In this document: positions 23,076-30,655 of the stretch, piece by piece | How the letters are laid out: the number at the start of each line of letters is the position of its first letter | How positions within the stretch are numbered: the stretch's first letter is position 1 | Virus record (IMG/VR): IMGVR_UViG_3300027893_000005 | Span: 1 to 50,326 of that record | DNA: 50,326 nt | From: a virus | Reading direction: 5' to 3' (one strand) | Translations under genes and position numbers: made by a program | The notes under the pieces: generated by a model | Seen by the model: the letters and a program-made list of their open reading frames with translations, nothing else | Told to the model about the DNA's origin: nothing | Databases searched by the model: none

Positions 23076-23375
23076 ATGGCGAACGAGCTAGGCTCGCATG
23101 ACTACACCGTTTGGGTGAACGAGGGTCACGGTCTGGCTGGCCGGTTCGACCCTGCTGGTGACTCCAAGCTCGTCAGGCTGGAGATTCTGCCGGAGGGGAC
23201 GGTCACCGCCTGGCCGGAGGACAAGTTCTATCTGTTCTTCCGCAGAGGAGCCGACCTGAAGCGGACGGCGGAGACCTTCCGCACCCTGGCCAAGCAGATA
23301 GACGACTACCTGTACCCGACCCTCGACCTGGAGGAGGCCCTGGAGATGGGCCTGAGCATGGGGGTGATGGGATGA
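23076..23375 (+). CDS. hypothetical protein, 99 aa
   Basis: This has a strong ribosome binding site (AAGGAGGTGCACAG). The 99-residue product has a beta-rich first half (SKLVRLEILPEGTVTAWPED) and a helical, acidic end (LDLEEALEMGLSMGVMG). No family is recognised. The next ATG overlaps its stop. Confidence 0.65.
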   Translation: MANELGSHDYTVWVNEGHGLAGRFDPAGDSKLVRLEILPEGTVTAWPEDKFYLFFRRGADLKRTAETFRTLAKQIDDYLYPTLDLEEALEMGLSMGVMG

Positions 23376-23899
23376 GCGACTACAACGCCATCCATACATA
23401 CCAGATACACGATTACCAGGAGGGCAACCGGCTGCGGGAGAAGTGGCACCGCAAGGTGGAGAGGTTGAAGGGCCAAGGTCTGGACTCCTTCGTTGCCCTG
23501 CACAAGGCTGGCCACATGCCCACCGCTCCGCTTGTAACTAGGGTGGTGCCCAATCCTCTCAGCCTTGAGCTTCGCATCGTCCTTGGCTACTTCTGGGAGA
23601 TATACGGGGATAACCTGTACTTGGCCAGCCGCTACCGACAAGGGCTGGAGGGGGACTGCGACCCGCAAGCTAGGGAAGAGTTCGCGCAACGATGCGAGGT
23701 GGAGGCAGCAAATTGCCTCACCCATGCGCGTAACATCTGCTTCGACCTGTTCAGCCCTGCTTCCCCACATTCCCATATCCACGTTCACTCGGAGTATGGC
23801 TGCAACGACGATGACTGCCTGGCCTGGGCGTCCGGCTTTGAGGCAGCCAAGGAATCGGTGGGCGACTGGTATCAGCCGGAGCCCCCGTATTCAGTATAG
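23372..23899 (+). CDS. hypothetical protein, 175 aa
   Basis: This 175-residue protein overlaps its upstream neighbour by four bases. The first ~60 residues are basic and helical. The middle is helical (LELRIVLGYFWEIYGDNLYL), with scattered Cys/His (PHSHIHVHSEYGCNDDDC) near residue ~145 that could bind metal. Function is unknown. Confidence 0.65.
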   Translation: MSDYNAIHTYQIHDYQEGNRLREKWHRKVERLKGQGLDSFVALHKAGHMPTAPLVTRVVPNPLSLELRIVLGYFWEIYGDNLYLASRYRQGLEGDCDPQAREEFAQRCEVEAANCLTHARNICFDLFSPASPHSHIHVHSEYGCNDDDCLAWASGFEAAKESVGDWYQPEPPYSV

Positions 23900-23911
23900 G
23901 AGGTGCCTGTC

Positions 23912-24577
23912 ATGACAGGACTAGAGATTGGCCTGGCCATGGCGCTGGGCCTAGTCGCCGTCTTTGGTGCCCTGGTCATCCTGGGTGCCTGCATTGAGCA
24001 GGAGGGCCTGGTCAAGAGCAGGGACATTGCCCTGGTTGAGCGGGACGATGCCAAGGCGAGCGCTGACTTCTGGCGTCGGTGCCTAGATAACCGCAGCCGC
24101 TTGTTCCGAGAGCTTGACCACAAGGTGGGAGCGGCCATCGTTCGCATCATCGGTGCCCACTCTGAGACCTGCGTCAAAGCGTCAGAGAAGAGGAGCGATC
24201 CCTCCACTTACTACGGCAAGGAGTACGACTTCAGGGCTGCCGGTATGCGCGAGGCTCTCAACATCCTGGAGCAGGAGACTGACCGGATTCGGGATGAGCG
24301 CCCGCCTGAGCCCCCGCATCGCCCGCCGACTGAGCCCTGCATCGTATGCGGGAAGCCTGCCTGTACCTACCGGTGGGGCCAGTGCACCACCTATTTCAGA
24401 TTCCTCCTACCCGGTGATGAGCCTCGCACCACGGCCGTCACCAGGGAGCAGGACTTCGACCCGAACATTAGCACGGGCTGGCTACCGCTGTGCTCGACCG
24501 ATGCCTTCATCCTGGACGACCACGGCAACGTGACCTGTCCGGCCAGGCTCAAGCACAAGGGACTGAGGCCATGCTAG
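23912..24577 (+). CDS. membrane-anchored protein with coiled coil and Cys-rich end
   Basis: The ATG at 23912 has TAGGAGG eight bases upstream; an in-frame GTG at 23903 would lie inside that site. The 221-residue product has one N-terminal membrane segment (IGLAMALGLVAVFGALVILG), then a long charged helical region, a Pro-rich hinge near ~135, and a C-terminal domain with CIVCGKPAC and further Cys. A coiled-coil sensor or anchor protein is plausible; no enzyme motif was seen. It is the last clear gene before the reversed small-terminase gene. Confidence 0.65.
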   Translation: MTGLEIGLAMALGLVAVFGALVILGACIEQEGLVKSRDIALVERDDAKASADFWRRCLDNRSRLFRELDHKVGAAIVRIIGAHSETCVKASEKRSDPSTYYGKEYDFRAAGMREALNILEQETDRIRDERPPEPPHRPPTEPCIVCGKPACTYRWGQCTTYFRFLLPGDEPRTTAVTREQDFDPNISTGWLPLCSTDAFILDDHGNVTCPARLKHKGLRPC

Positions 24578-24912
24578 GAGAGAGCCCGAAGTTGCACCGG
24601 CCACGGCCTGCTCACATGGTGCAGCCAGACAAGTGCTATCACGGCACTGACTTGGAGCATCGGGCACCCGTTCCTTGCGCTAGTGACCGTCACTGCCTGC
24701 ACAAGCGGAGGATTTTCCGGCGGGTTGGTATCTTCAAGGAGACTTGGGAAGTCTCTTCTTGCTGCCGCTGCTCCGAGAACCGCCTGTATCTTCTGTCGAG
24801 GCTTCCTTCACTGGAACCTCTACTACTTCTCCCTCTATCACGGAAGGTTCGGGGAGGGCTTTATAACGGTCGGGAAAATACTCCAGCACTAGGTCACGGA
24901 GGGCAGGGCTGA
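24571..24912 (+). CDS. doubtful 113-aa frame antisense to terS end
   Basis: An ATG at 24571 overlaps the previous stop (ATGCTAG), as in other genes of this operon. The first ~54 codons lie in otherwise unused DNA and contain several Cys and His (KCYHG, PCASDRHCLHKR). The rest is antisense to the reversed gene at 24734-25372 and looks like random Leu/Arg-rich sequence, and a terminator-like hairpin lies at 24739. A real gene truncated or overrun by a rearrangement is possible. Low confidence. Confidence 0.3.
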   Translation: MLGESPKLHRPRPAHMVQPDKCYHGTDLEHRAPVPCASDRHCLHKRRIFRRVGIFKETWEVSSCCRCSENRLYLLSRLPSLEPLLLLPLSRKVRGGLYNGRENTPALGHGGQG

Positions 24913-25372
24913 TAGCCATGCCACGCTCAAGCAGCGCCAGGCCAAGCCTAGCCTCGTATGGGATGACGGTGTGCATGGTCTCGACCAGCACCTTCTCCAG
25001 GCCCAGCACCTTGAGGTACTTGTCCACAATCCAGCGCTGTGTCTTGGTCAGTTCCTCACCGTCGAGCGCCTGCCGCACCAAGCTGAGAATGCCAGGGGCC
25101 AGGGCATCGAGCCCACCCTTGACTTGCTCGGTGATGGTACGAGGGAGGAGGGCCTGGTATGCGCCCTCGAAGTCGGGCTCGTCCCGCCAATGGATGAGGT
25201 CAACCATCTTACAGTTAGCCTCGTCCAGTGCCTCCCGGTCGCTGATGGTAAAGAGGCGGGCCTTGAGGAACCGGCGCTGGTCTCTGGTCAGGCCGTGCTC
25301 ATCCCGTGGCTCCCGCTTGCTCATCTCCTCAAGCAGGTCGTCAATCAGTAGGTGTCCCGGTCTGTTTCTCAT
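24734..25372 (-). CDS. terS: probable terminase small subunit (reversed gene)
   Basis: This is the only minus-strand gene in the early arm. From the ATG at 25372 the product has 212 residues. A helix-turn-helix-like segment begins LTRDQRRFLKARLFTISDRE and continues with a VDLIHWRDEPDFEGAYQALL signature, which matches the DNA-binding N-terminus of small terminases. Helical oligomerisation segments and an acidic, Ser/Gly-rich tail ending KKRLPKSP follow. An in-frame ATG at 25417 abuts a GGAGG and overlaps the predicted promoter, so 25372 is preferred, although it lacks a ribosome binding site. Another HTH DNA-binding protein remains possible. Confidence 0.6.
   Translation of the reverse strand: MRNRPGHLLIDDLLEEMSKREPRDEHGLTRDQRRFLKARLFTISDREALDEANCKMVDLIHWRDEPDFEGAYQALLPRTITEQVKGGLDALAPGILSLVRQALDGEELTKTQRWIVDKYLKVLGLEKVLVETMHTVIPYEARLGLALLERGMAISPALRDLVLEYFPDRYKALPEPSVIEGEVVEVPVKEASTEDTGGSRSSGSKKRLPKSP
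24739..24760 (+). terminator. terminator-like hairpin between convergent genes
   Basis: GAGACTT-GGG-AAGTCTC forms a seven-pair stem with a three-base loop and is followed by TTCTT on the plus strand. It would end rightward transcription before it runs antisense through the small-terminase gene. It lies inside the last codons of that gene. The T-run is short. Confidence 0.45.
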
Positions 25373-25381
25373 TTCAATGGG

Positions 25382-25410
25382 AGCATACCAGACCCCGGAA
25401 CCACTGTCAA
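25382..25410 (-). promoter_or_regulatory. predicted promoter for the reversed terS-like gene
   Basis: Leftward, TTGACA (25410-25405) is perfect, the spacer is 17 bases, and TATGCT (25387-25382) is a fair -10. The preferred ATG at 25372 is only nine bases past the -10, so the mRNA would be leaderless or nearly so. That would explain the missing ribosome binding site. Confidence 0.5.
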
Positions 25411-25522
25411 ATGTCATCCTCCGGGGCTGGCCGGGGGGTAGAACCGGGCTCCAGCCGCAAAGATGTGGTTTGCTACGGGCTGGCGCTGAAGTGCGTTGGC
25501 CCAGATAGGAAGAGGCTCTGAG

Positions 25523-25744
25523 ATGGACGAGAACGGGTCTGATAAGAAGGAACACTCGCTTGCGATCAGTCCAAAATCAGATGAGGGCTTAGCTTTCTTC
25601 AACTCTTACATGCCCCCCGTCGAGGTGCACACAGTGGATGGTGAGGTGCTGCTGGTGCCCTTCGCTGAGTTGGATGAGAAGCTGGCGACACTGAGGCAGA
25701 CCTACAAGGAGAGGAGGAAACATGGTAACGGGCGAGATTCTTGA
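25523..25744 (+). CDS. hypothetical protein, 73 aa
   Basis: The ATG at 25523 follows GGAAGAGGCTCTGAG. It is the first rightward gene after the reversed terS-like gene. The 73-residue product has a polar N-terminus, a beta-rich middle (VEVHTVDGEVLLVPFAELDE) and a basic end. One copy of the TYGCTTG motif (TCGCTTGCGATCAG) lies within its early codons at 25556. Function is unknown. Confidence 0.6.
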   Translation: MDENGSDKKEHSLAISPKSDEGLAFFNSYMPPVEVHTVDGEVLLVPFAELDEKLATLRQTYKERRKHGNGRDS

Positions 25745-25961
25745 GATTAGCCTGGGCACGCCCATGACTCCGGACGGGCTCAGCGTCCTGTGTCGGAGGG
25801 TCTGGTCAGATGGGATGCTTGGCCCCATCAAGCTGTTCTACCTGACGCTGAGAAGCGGCAGCCCCTACTTTGACAGGGAGTGGCCACCATGCAGGCTGGG
25901 CCTGGTCATCGTTAGCGTGGCAGCGGCCGCTATCGAGGAGGAGTTGAATGACAAGTTCTGA
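25722..25961 (+). CDS. hypothetical protein, 79 aa
   Basis: The start has GAGGAGGAAAC upstream and overlaps the previous gene by 23 bases. The 79-residue product is beta-rich at first (GEILEISLGTPMTPDG) with a hydrophobic C-terminal half (LGLVIVSVAAAAIEEEL) that may be a helix packing on the sheet rather than a membrane span. It is not recognised. It overlaps the glycosylase start by 14 bases. Confidence 0.6.
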   Translation: MVTGEILEISLGTPMTPDGLSVLCRRVWSDGMLGPIKLFYLTLRSGSPYFDREWPPCRLGLVIVSVAAAAIEEELNDKF

Positions 25962-26571
25962 GCTAGATTACTTCGAGGCCAGGCTGAGGGAGGCTGACCA
26001 GTTCAATCAGAACTTCTTTGCCAGCGAGATGCGCAAGTGTGAGCGGTGCCATCTCAAGGACATCAGGGGCGTGGTCTGCCCCGGCTTCTTCGTCTCCCTT
26101 CCTGTGGACATCCTCTTCGTGGGCATGAACCCAGGCATGGACGAGGATGACCCGGAGTATGGTGGCCGTCCCTTCGTGGGCCGGGCCGGGAAGAAGCTAA
26201 TGGAGCTTGCTGATAGTATCAATCTCATCACTCCTGACACTATCATTGGCTTCACCAACATCATCCGGTGCCACACTCCGGACAACCGCCCGCCCACTGG
26301 CCAGGAAATCTCTGCCTGCTCGAAGTGGATGGAGACCGAGCTTGACATGGCAGAGCCCAAGGTGGTACTGTTATTGGGGAACACGGCCATCGGCCTTGCC
26401 TTCGAGGGCAAGATCGGCCAGGTGGCCGGAAGTGCGAGAGCTATGGGCAGCAGCGTCCACATTGCGTGTTACCATCCCGCTGCGATTCTGCACAAGCGGA
26501 GTCCTGCTATCCTGGACAGCATCGTGCAGTCCCTGAAGCTCGCAAAGGAAGTGCTCGATGCCGTACATTGA
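25948..26571 (+). CDS. uracil-DNA glycosylase, family 4/5-like (Fe-S)
   Basis: The 207-residue product matches iron-sulphur uracil-DNA glycosylases. Motif A is GMNPGMDEDDPEYGGRPFVG (res 59-78), the region that activates water and holds uracil. The second motif is HPAAIL near ~185. Four Cys fit the cluster: Cys31 and Cys34 (CERC), Cys108 (IIRC) and Cys124. The TNIIRCHTPDNRPPT segment is also typical. It removes uracil or related bases from DNA. The first motif-A residues (GMNPG) depart from the GEAPG form of many family-4 enzymes, so substrate preference is uncertain. Confidence 0.85.
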   Translation: MTSSELDYFEARLREADQFNQNFFASEMRKCERCHLKDIRGVVCPGFFVSLPVDILFVGMNPGMDEDDPEYGGRPFVGRAGKKLMELADSINLITPDTIIGFTNIIRCHTPDNRPPTGQEISACSKWMETELDMAEPKVVLLLGNTAIGLAFEGKIGQVAGSARAMGSSVHIACYHPAAILHKRSPAILDSIVQSLKLAKEVLDAVH

Positions 26572-26938
26572 TGATGAGAAGCGGGCAGCACTCGACCCTG
26601 CTATCCACCTGTTGGGCCTCGCTCTGCGAGCCAACTTTCCCACCGGCAAGGAGTTGGCTGGCCCCCTCAACTATGCCATCACCCGCCTTCTTCTGGAGAC
26701 CCTACCGGAGGCGACCACCTACTCCCGTACTGCCCTGCTCATTGGCGTACTGGAGACACTCAAGCTGGAGTTCTACCGCCGGGTGGCTGTGCCCTACGAG
26801 GTGCGCAAGGCCGAGGAGAATGGCGACGTGTACGATTGCCCGCACGACCGAGAGGTGCCCTGCCTGGACAAGGGCGGCACCTTTACCATCTGTGCCGACT
26901 GTGGGCAGGAGGTCAACGATGGATCAGAGGGAGAATGA
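26558..26938 (+). CDS. conserved phage protein, DUF6899-like
   Basis: The 126-residue product begins MPYIDDEKRAALDP and continues with GPLNYAITRLLLETL and LKLEFYRRVAVPYEVRKAEE followed by NGDVY. That order of motifs defines a widespread phage/bacterial family of unknown function (I recall DUF6899). A C-terminal extension adds four Cys (DCPH..., PC, CADCG), a possible zinc site. It overlaps the glycosylase gene by 14 bases and the next gene by 20, so the three are co-translated. Confidence 0.75.
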   Translation: MPYIDDEKRAALDPAIHLLGLALRANFPTGKELAGPLNYAITRLLLETLPEATTYSRTALLIGVLETLKLEFYRRVAVPYEVRKAEENGDVYDCPHDREVPCLDKGGTFTICADCGQEVNDGSEGE

Positions 26939-27413
26939 ACTGGTCAGTGTGTATCTGAGTGGGCCTATCCGTGGCCAGAGCTACGCCGGTGCGACCGGCT
27001 GGCGGGAGACACTGACCGGGCTGCTAGTCCCGCACGGGTTCATAATCTATGATCCCATGCGTGGCAAGGAGTACCTGGCCCGCAAGAAGAAGATCACGGG
27101 CTCCTACGAGGAGCACCCCTTGTCCAGCCAGCGGGCTATCTGGATGCGCGACATGTGGGACGTGCGCCGGTGTGACATCATGGCTGTCTACCTGCTAGAG
27201 GCAGGCGACGTGGTGAGCATTGGCACCATGCTGGAGATCGGCGGTGCTGCCATCCTCAACAAGCCTATGGTAGGGTGCTGGGAGGATAACACTCCGCACG
27301 ACCATCCCATGCTGCGCGAGGCCATCAGCGTCCGAGCCAAAGACCTTGACGAGTTGGCCGAGCTTATCATCGGGCTCAAGGGGGCTCAGCATGAGCAGAC
27401 CCTGGATAGTTGA
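26919..27413 (+). CDS. nucleoside 2-deoxyribosyltransferase-like protein
   Basis: The ATG at 26919 has CAGGAGG seven bases upstream. The 164-residue product follows the family pattern: VYLSGPI near the N-terminus, then WRETLTG, YDPMRG, a D-x-x-V-R-R-CDIMAVYL segment and GDVVSIGTMLEIGGAAILNK containing the catalytic Glu. It ends near HDHPMLREA. Such enzymes transfer or hydrolyse deoxyribose on nucleosides or nucleotides; several phage relatives act on nucleotide pools or modified bases. Placed next to the uracil glycosylase, it points to base or nucleotide turnover. Confidence 0.75.
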   Translation: MDQRENELVSVYLSGPIRGQSYAGATGWRETLTGLLVPHGFIIYDPMRGKEYLARKKKITGSYEEHPLSSQRAIWMRDMWDVRRCDIMAVYLLEAGDVVSIGTMLEIGGAAILNKPMVGCWEDNTPHDHPMLREAISVRAKDLDELAELIIGLKGAQHEQTLDS

Positions 27414-27762
27414 CGAGGGTCAGCGTGACCCGAAGGAGCGTGACCACATGGGAGCAGGGAAGCATGACCGTCTCTGGTTCTCTATGTCGCCCACTGGCCA
27501 GTCAGTCCCTACCTCCGTGCCGGAGACGGTGCGGAAACTGTGCCAGCGGCTGACCGGCAAGGGCAAGGGCAGCTACATCTCTACCATCCTGCGTGATTGC
27601 ACCGTGACGGTGGAGGTGCTCAGCTTTGACATGTTGTGGAAGTGGGAAGTGAAGAAGGGCGGTGAGGTCGTGGACTACGGTATCGCCAAGGCCACCCTCA
27701 GTGAGTACGGCTTCGACATCGCCCTGGAGAAGGAGGAAGGTTATGATCGGGACATATCATAG
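27391..27762 (+). CDS. hypothetical protein, 123 aa
   Basis: The ATG at 27391 has GGGGG upstream and overlaps the previous gene by 23 bases; an alternative ATG lies at 27448. The 123-residue product has a flexible N-terminus and a beta-rich core (DCTVTVEVLSFDMLWKWEVK). No family is recognised. Confidence 0.6.
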   Translation: MSRPWIVDEGQRDPKERDHMGAGKHDRLWFSMSPTGQSVPTSVPETVRKLCQRLTGKGKGSYISTILRDCTVTVEVLSFDMLWKWEVKKGGEVVDYGIAKATLSEYGFDIALEKEEGYDRDIS

Positions 27763-28558
27763 GATGCCGGGCAGCTTGCTCATCTTCAGCCCCCGGCCCG
27801 GTATTACCGTCACCGGAGCGTCCGGTGCCTGCGTCGAGTTCGAGACTCCACCCAACGAGGGACTGATCATCATGGTCACGCCCATCGATCCTCTCTGCGT
27901 GCTCGTCCTTCTGGACAACTGGCCCGACAACCCCGGCATCGCCATCCACCAGCACCCGCACCCTGCCCCCTTCGGTGCCGTGTGGGACTTGCAGCACAAC
28001 CTGACGCCGCAAGCCATATCCGGGAATCCTACCCGCTTCCAGCCCGTCGAGGAGGTGGCGCTGGTAGGAGCCCCCAACGGGGCCGTGCTGCTTATCAACG
28101 ACTGCGACCAACCCTCCTCGATCACGGACTACGTGCGCAGTCACCCAGCCTACGAGCCATTGCCACTCGCTGAGCAGGCATTCCGGGCCTACGCTACGGC
28201 CGCTCTGGAAGCTGGCGTTGCAGCCATCCCTATCCACTTTGGCATTGACAATATCGCCAACCTCTTCGGTGCCGGTGTCTCCTTTGCCCACCGCTACCCG
28301 ACCATCGTCAAGTGGGCGCTCAGGCGGACGCAGTACCCCTATGTTGTCTGGGATGGCAGCCAGGGGTTCATGAAGGAGAAGCTAGACAACCTTGAGAGCG
28401 TCCTGACCGAGCACGCCGGAGAGTGGGAGGGCGTGCGCGTTGAGGGCGAGGAGGCGGCAGGGCTGGAGGCAGAGTTGCCGGACTTCCTCAAGGGTCAGCT
28501 TCACGACCTACTGCGCGACTTGAACCTGGGCGAGGGGGACGATGGCCCGGTATCTTGA
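27743..28558 (+). CDS. hypothetical protein, 271 aa
   Basis: The ATG at 27743 has AAGGAGGAAGGTT upstream; longer readings of the frame are antisense-like and lack a site. The 271-residue product has a beta-rich N-terminal part (LLIFSPRPGITVTGASGACV), a central alpha/beta region and an acidic C-terminus (EGEEAAGLEAELPDFLKG). It is not recognised. Position just before the polymerase, overlapping it by 17 bases, suggests a replication role. Confidence 0.65.
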   Translation: MIGTYHRMPGSLLIFSPRPGITVTGASGACVEFETPPNEGLIIMVTPIDPLCVLVLLDNWPDNPGIAIHQHPHPAPFGAVWDLQHNLTPQAISGNPTRFQPVEEVALVGAPNGAVLLINDCDQPSSITDYVRSHPAYEPLPLAEQAFRAYATAALEAGVAAIPIHFGIDNIANLFGAGVSFAHRYPTIVKWALRRTQYPYVVWDGSQGFMKEKLDNLESVLTEHAGEWEGVRVEGEEAAGLEAELPDFLKGQLHDLLRDLNLGEGDDGPVS

Positions 28559-30647
28559 TGTCCCCCATAGGTGGAGACAGACCAGCGAGCCCGAACTGTC
28601 CACAGAGGGCACGTTCATTGTGCTCTCAGACGGGCGGGTCAAGACCCTCCTGCACCTGATTGAGCACGGTAGGCCGGGCGACGTGATGAGCGTGCACCCC
28701 GACCGTCTGGACTTTTGGTTGTGTCTGCCCGACTACGTGACGTTGCGCACCTACCCCGATGGCGAGGAGATTCGCAAGCGCCTGAGCCCGTGGGACTGGG
28801 CCTGCAAACTGCTTGGCGTTCCTTCCCAATACAGGAAGAAGAAGCCCAGCGAGCGGTCTAAGTTCCTCTATGCCTGGAATGGTGCCTTCGAGTTGGCCGT
28901 ACAGGTCGGGACAGCTTATGAGAAGCGCAACGCCCGCCATGCTGCCACCACCGATGAGCCCATACCCTTGGACAAGATGAGGGCTGCCCCCCGCCTGGCC
29001 CTGGACACTGAGGTGGACGTTATCAAGAAGAACAAGCCCATGCCCACCCGCGATCCCATCCTGGGTGTGTCCATTGGGTGGGAGGACGGCGAGTGCTGGA
29101 TACCGACCGAGCAGATCATCGATCCGCGCACCGGTGGCTGGACTAACCTGGCTCACCAGTTGGCCAGCATCCTCTACGATCCTGCCAAGACTCTTATCGG
29201 GCACCATGCCAAGTTCGACGAGATCGTCATGCACCGCCTGGGATTCCACGAGTTCAAGTTCGACCATGACACCATGCTCCTGTCCTACATGCACGGTGGC
29301 CGCTACCCGGCCGGTCTGAAGAAGCTCATCTATGCCCTGCGCAGACGCCCGGCGCAGGAGATTGGGCCACTCATCGACCGGTACGGTCGGGTCTCCAACA
29401 TTCCCAAGGCTACCCTCATCCCTTACGCCAAGGCCGACGCTCGCAATACCTACGATGCCGACGAGGACTTGGAGAAGCTGCCCATTGACCCCATGTATGA
29501 CGAGATCGAGATGCCCATCTCCCGCCTCCTCTGCTCAATGGAGGAGCAGGGTTGGCAGGTTGACAATAGCCGTCTCGACCAGGTAGAATCCGAACTAGAG
29601 AAAGCGATGGAGGCGGCAGCGGAGAAGCTCGCGCCCTACGGCATCACGTCTCCCACCAAGAACCAGGAGGTAGCTGCCTTCTTCATCGGGGAGGGATTCG
29701 ACCTGCCCATGACGCAGATTGGCTACAGCGTGGACAAGGACGTGCTGCGTACTATCGATCATCCCGCTGTCGAGCATCTCCTGGACTACCGTGAGGCCCA
29801 CAAGCGAGCCACCAACTGGGTGCGTGCCATGCGCCGGACTCAGGACGAGCGTGGCTACATCCATCCCAACTTCAGACAGGCCCCTGTCAGTGGGCGTCTG
29901 TCCTGCTCTAATCCCAACGTTCAGAACTACACCTACGACATTCGATCCTGCCTAGTGCCTGACCCCGGCCAGTGGCTGGTCGCAGCAGACATGTCCCAGT
30001 TCGAGATGCGTATCATGGCCAAGGCTTCGGGCGACCCCACCCTTATCCGGGAGTATCTGGATAACGTAGACGTGCACGCCCTTAACCAGGCAGCGCTCCA
30101 TTTGCCCACCCGTCGTGCCGCCAAGGATACGATGTACGGCATCGGCTACGGTCTGGGTGAGGCGACGCTGGCTGCGAACCTGACCAAGAAGGGTGAGCCC
30201 ACCACCATCCCGGAAGCCAGGGCCTTCATGAATTCCATCTACGGCAAGTACAACCGTCTCCGGCCCTGGAAGAAGGAGGAGCTTGCCCGCTTCCGGGCCA
30301 ATGGCTGCATCGCCCTGACTATGGCTGGCCGTCCCCGCTGGCTGCCAGAGCTTCTCTTCGATGACGTTGAGCTTCGGGGCCATGCCGAGCGTGCGGCCGT
30401 CAACCACATCATTCAGGGCACAGCGGCCGACCTGATGAAGATCGGCATGCTTATCCTGGAGGAGTACCTGCCTCGACATGGTGCCCGCCAATTGGCTCAG
30501 GTTCATGACGAGTTTGTGATCAGCACGCCCAACCCCTTCGCTACTTGGGACGCGCTGATGGTAGTGATGGAAGAGTTTCAGCGCTGGCTCGACCCCGTGC
30601 CGGTGGGCATTGATGTGCTGGTTGGGCTACACTGGGGCTTCAAGTGA
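28542..30647 (+). CDS. family A DNA polymerase with 3'-5' exonuclease
   Basis: The 701-residue phage replicase has proofreading motifs Exo I LALDTE (Asp155, Glu157), Exo II HHAKFD (Asp226) and Exo III YAKAD (Asp299). The polymerase motifs are A ADMSQFEMR (Asp483), B RRAAKDTMYGIGYG (Lys528, Tyr532) and C QVHDEF (Asp656). Motif A departs from the usual DYSQIELR. Tyr at the motif B selectivity position is as in T7 polymerase. There is no 5' nuclease domain, so primer removal must come from elsewhere. The ~150 residues before Exo I are unassigned. Confidence 0.95.
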   Translation: MARYLDVPHRWRQTSEPELSTEGTFIVLSDGRVKTLLHLIEHGRPGDVMSVHPDRLDFWLCLPDYVTLRTYPDGEEIRKRLSPWDWACKLLGVPSQYRKKKPSERSKFLYAWNGAFELAVQVGTAYEKRNARHAATTDEPIPLDKMRAAPRLALDTEVDVIKKNKPMPTRDPILGVSIGWEDGECWIPTEQIIDPRTGGWTNLAHQLASILYDPAKTLIGHHAKFDEIVMHRLGFHEFKFDHDTMLLSYMHGGRYPAGLKKLIYALRRRPAQEIGPLIDRYGRVSNIPKATLIPYAKADARNTYDADEDLEKLPIDPMYDEIEMPISRLLCSMEEQGWQVDNSRLDQVESELEKAMEAAAEKLAPYGITSPTKNQEVAAFFIGEGFDLPMTQIGYSVDKDVLRTIDHPAVEHLLDYREAHKRATNWVRAMRRTQDERGYIHPNFRQAPVSGRLSCSNPNVQNYTYDIRSCLVPDPGQWLVAADMSQFEMRIMAKASGDPTLIREYLDNVDVHALNQAALHLPTRRAAKDTMYGIGYGLGEATLAANLTKKGEPTTIPEARAFMNSIYGKYNRLRPWKKEELARFRANGCIALTMAGRPRWLPELLFDDVELRGHAERAAVNHIIQGTAADLMKIGMLILEEYLPRHGARQLAQVHDEFVISTPNPFATWDALMVVMEEFQRWLDPVPVGIDVLVGLHWGFK

Positions 30648-30655
30648 GGTGAGCT

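Noticed and set aside
25496-25555. Longer starts for the genes on both strands near 25.5 kb
   Set aside because: The upstream extensions overlap each other and the predicted promoter and lack well-spaced sites. The starts at 25372 (minus) and 25523 (plus) are simpler.
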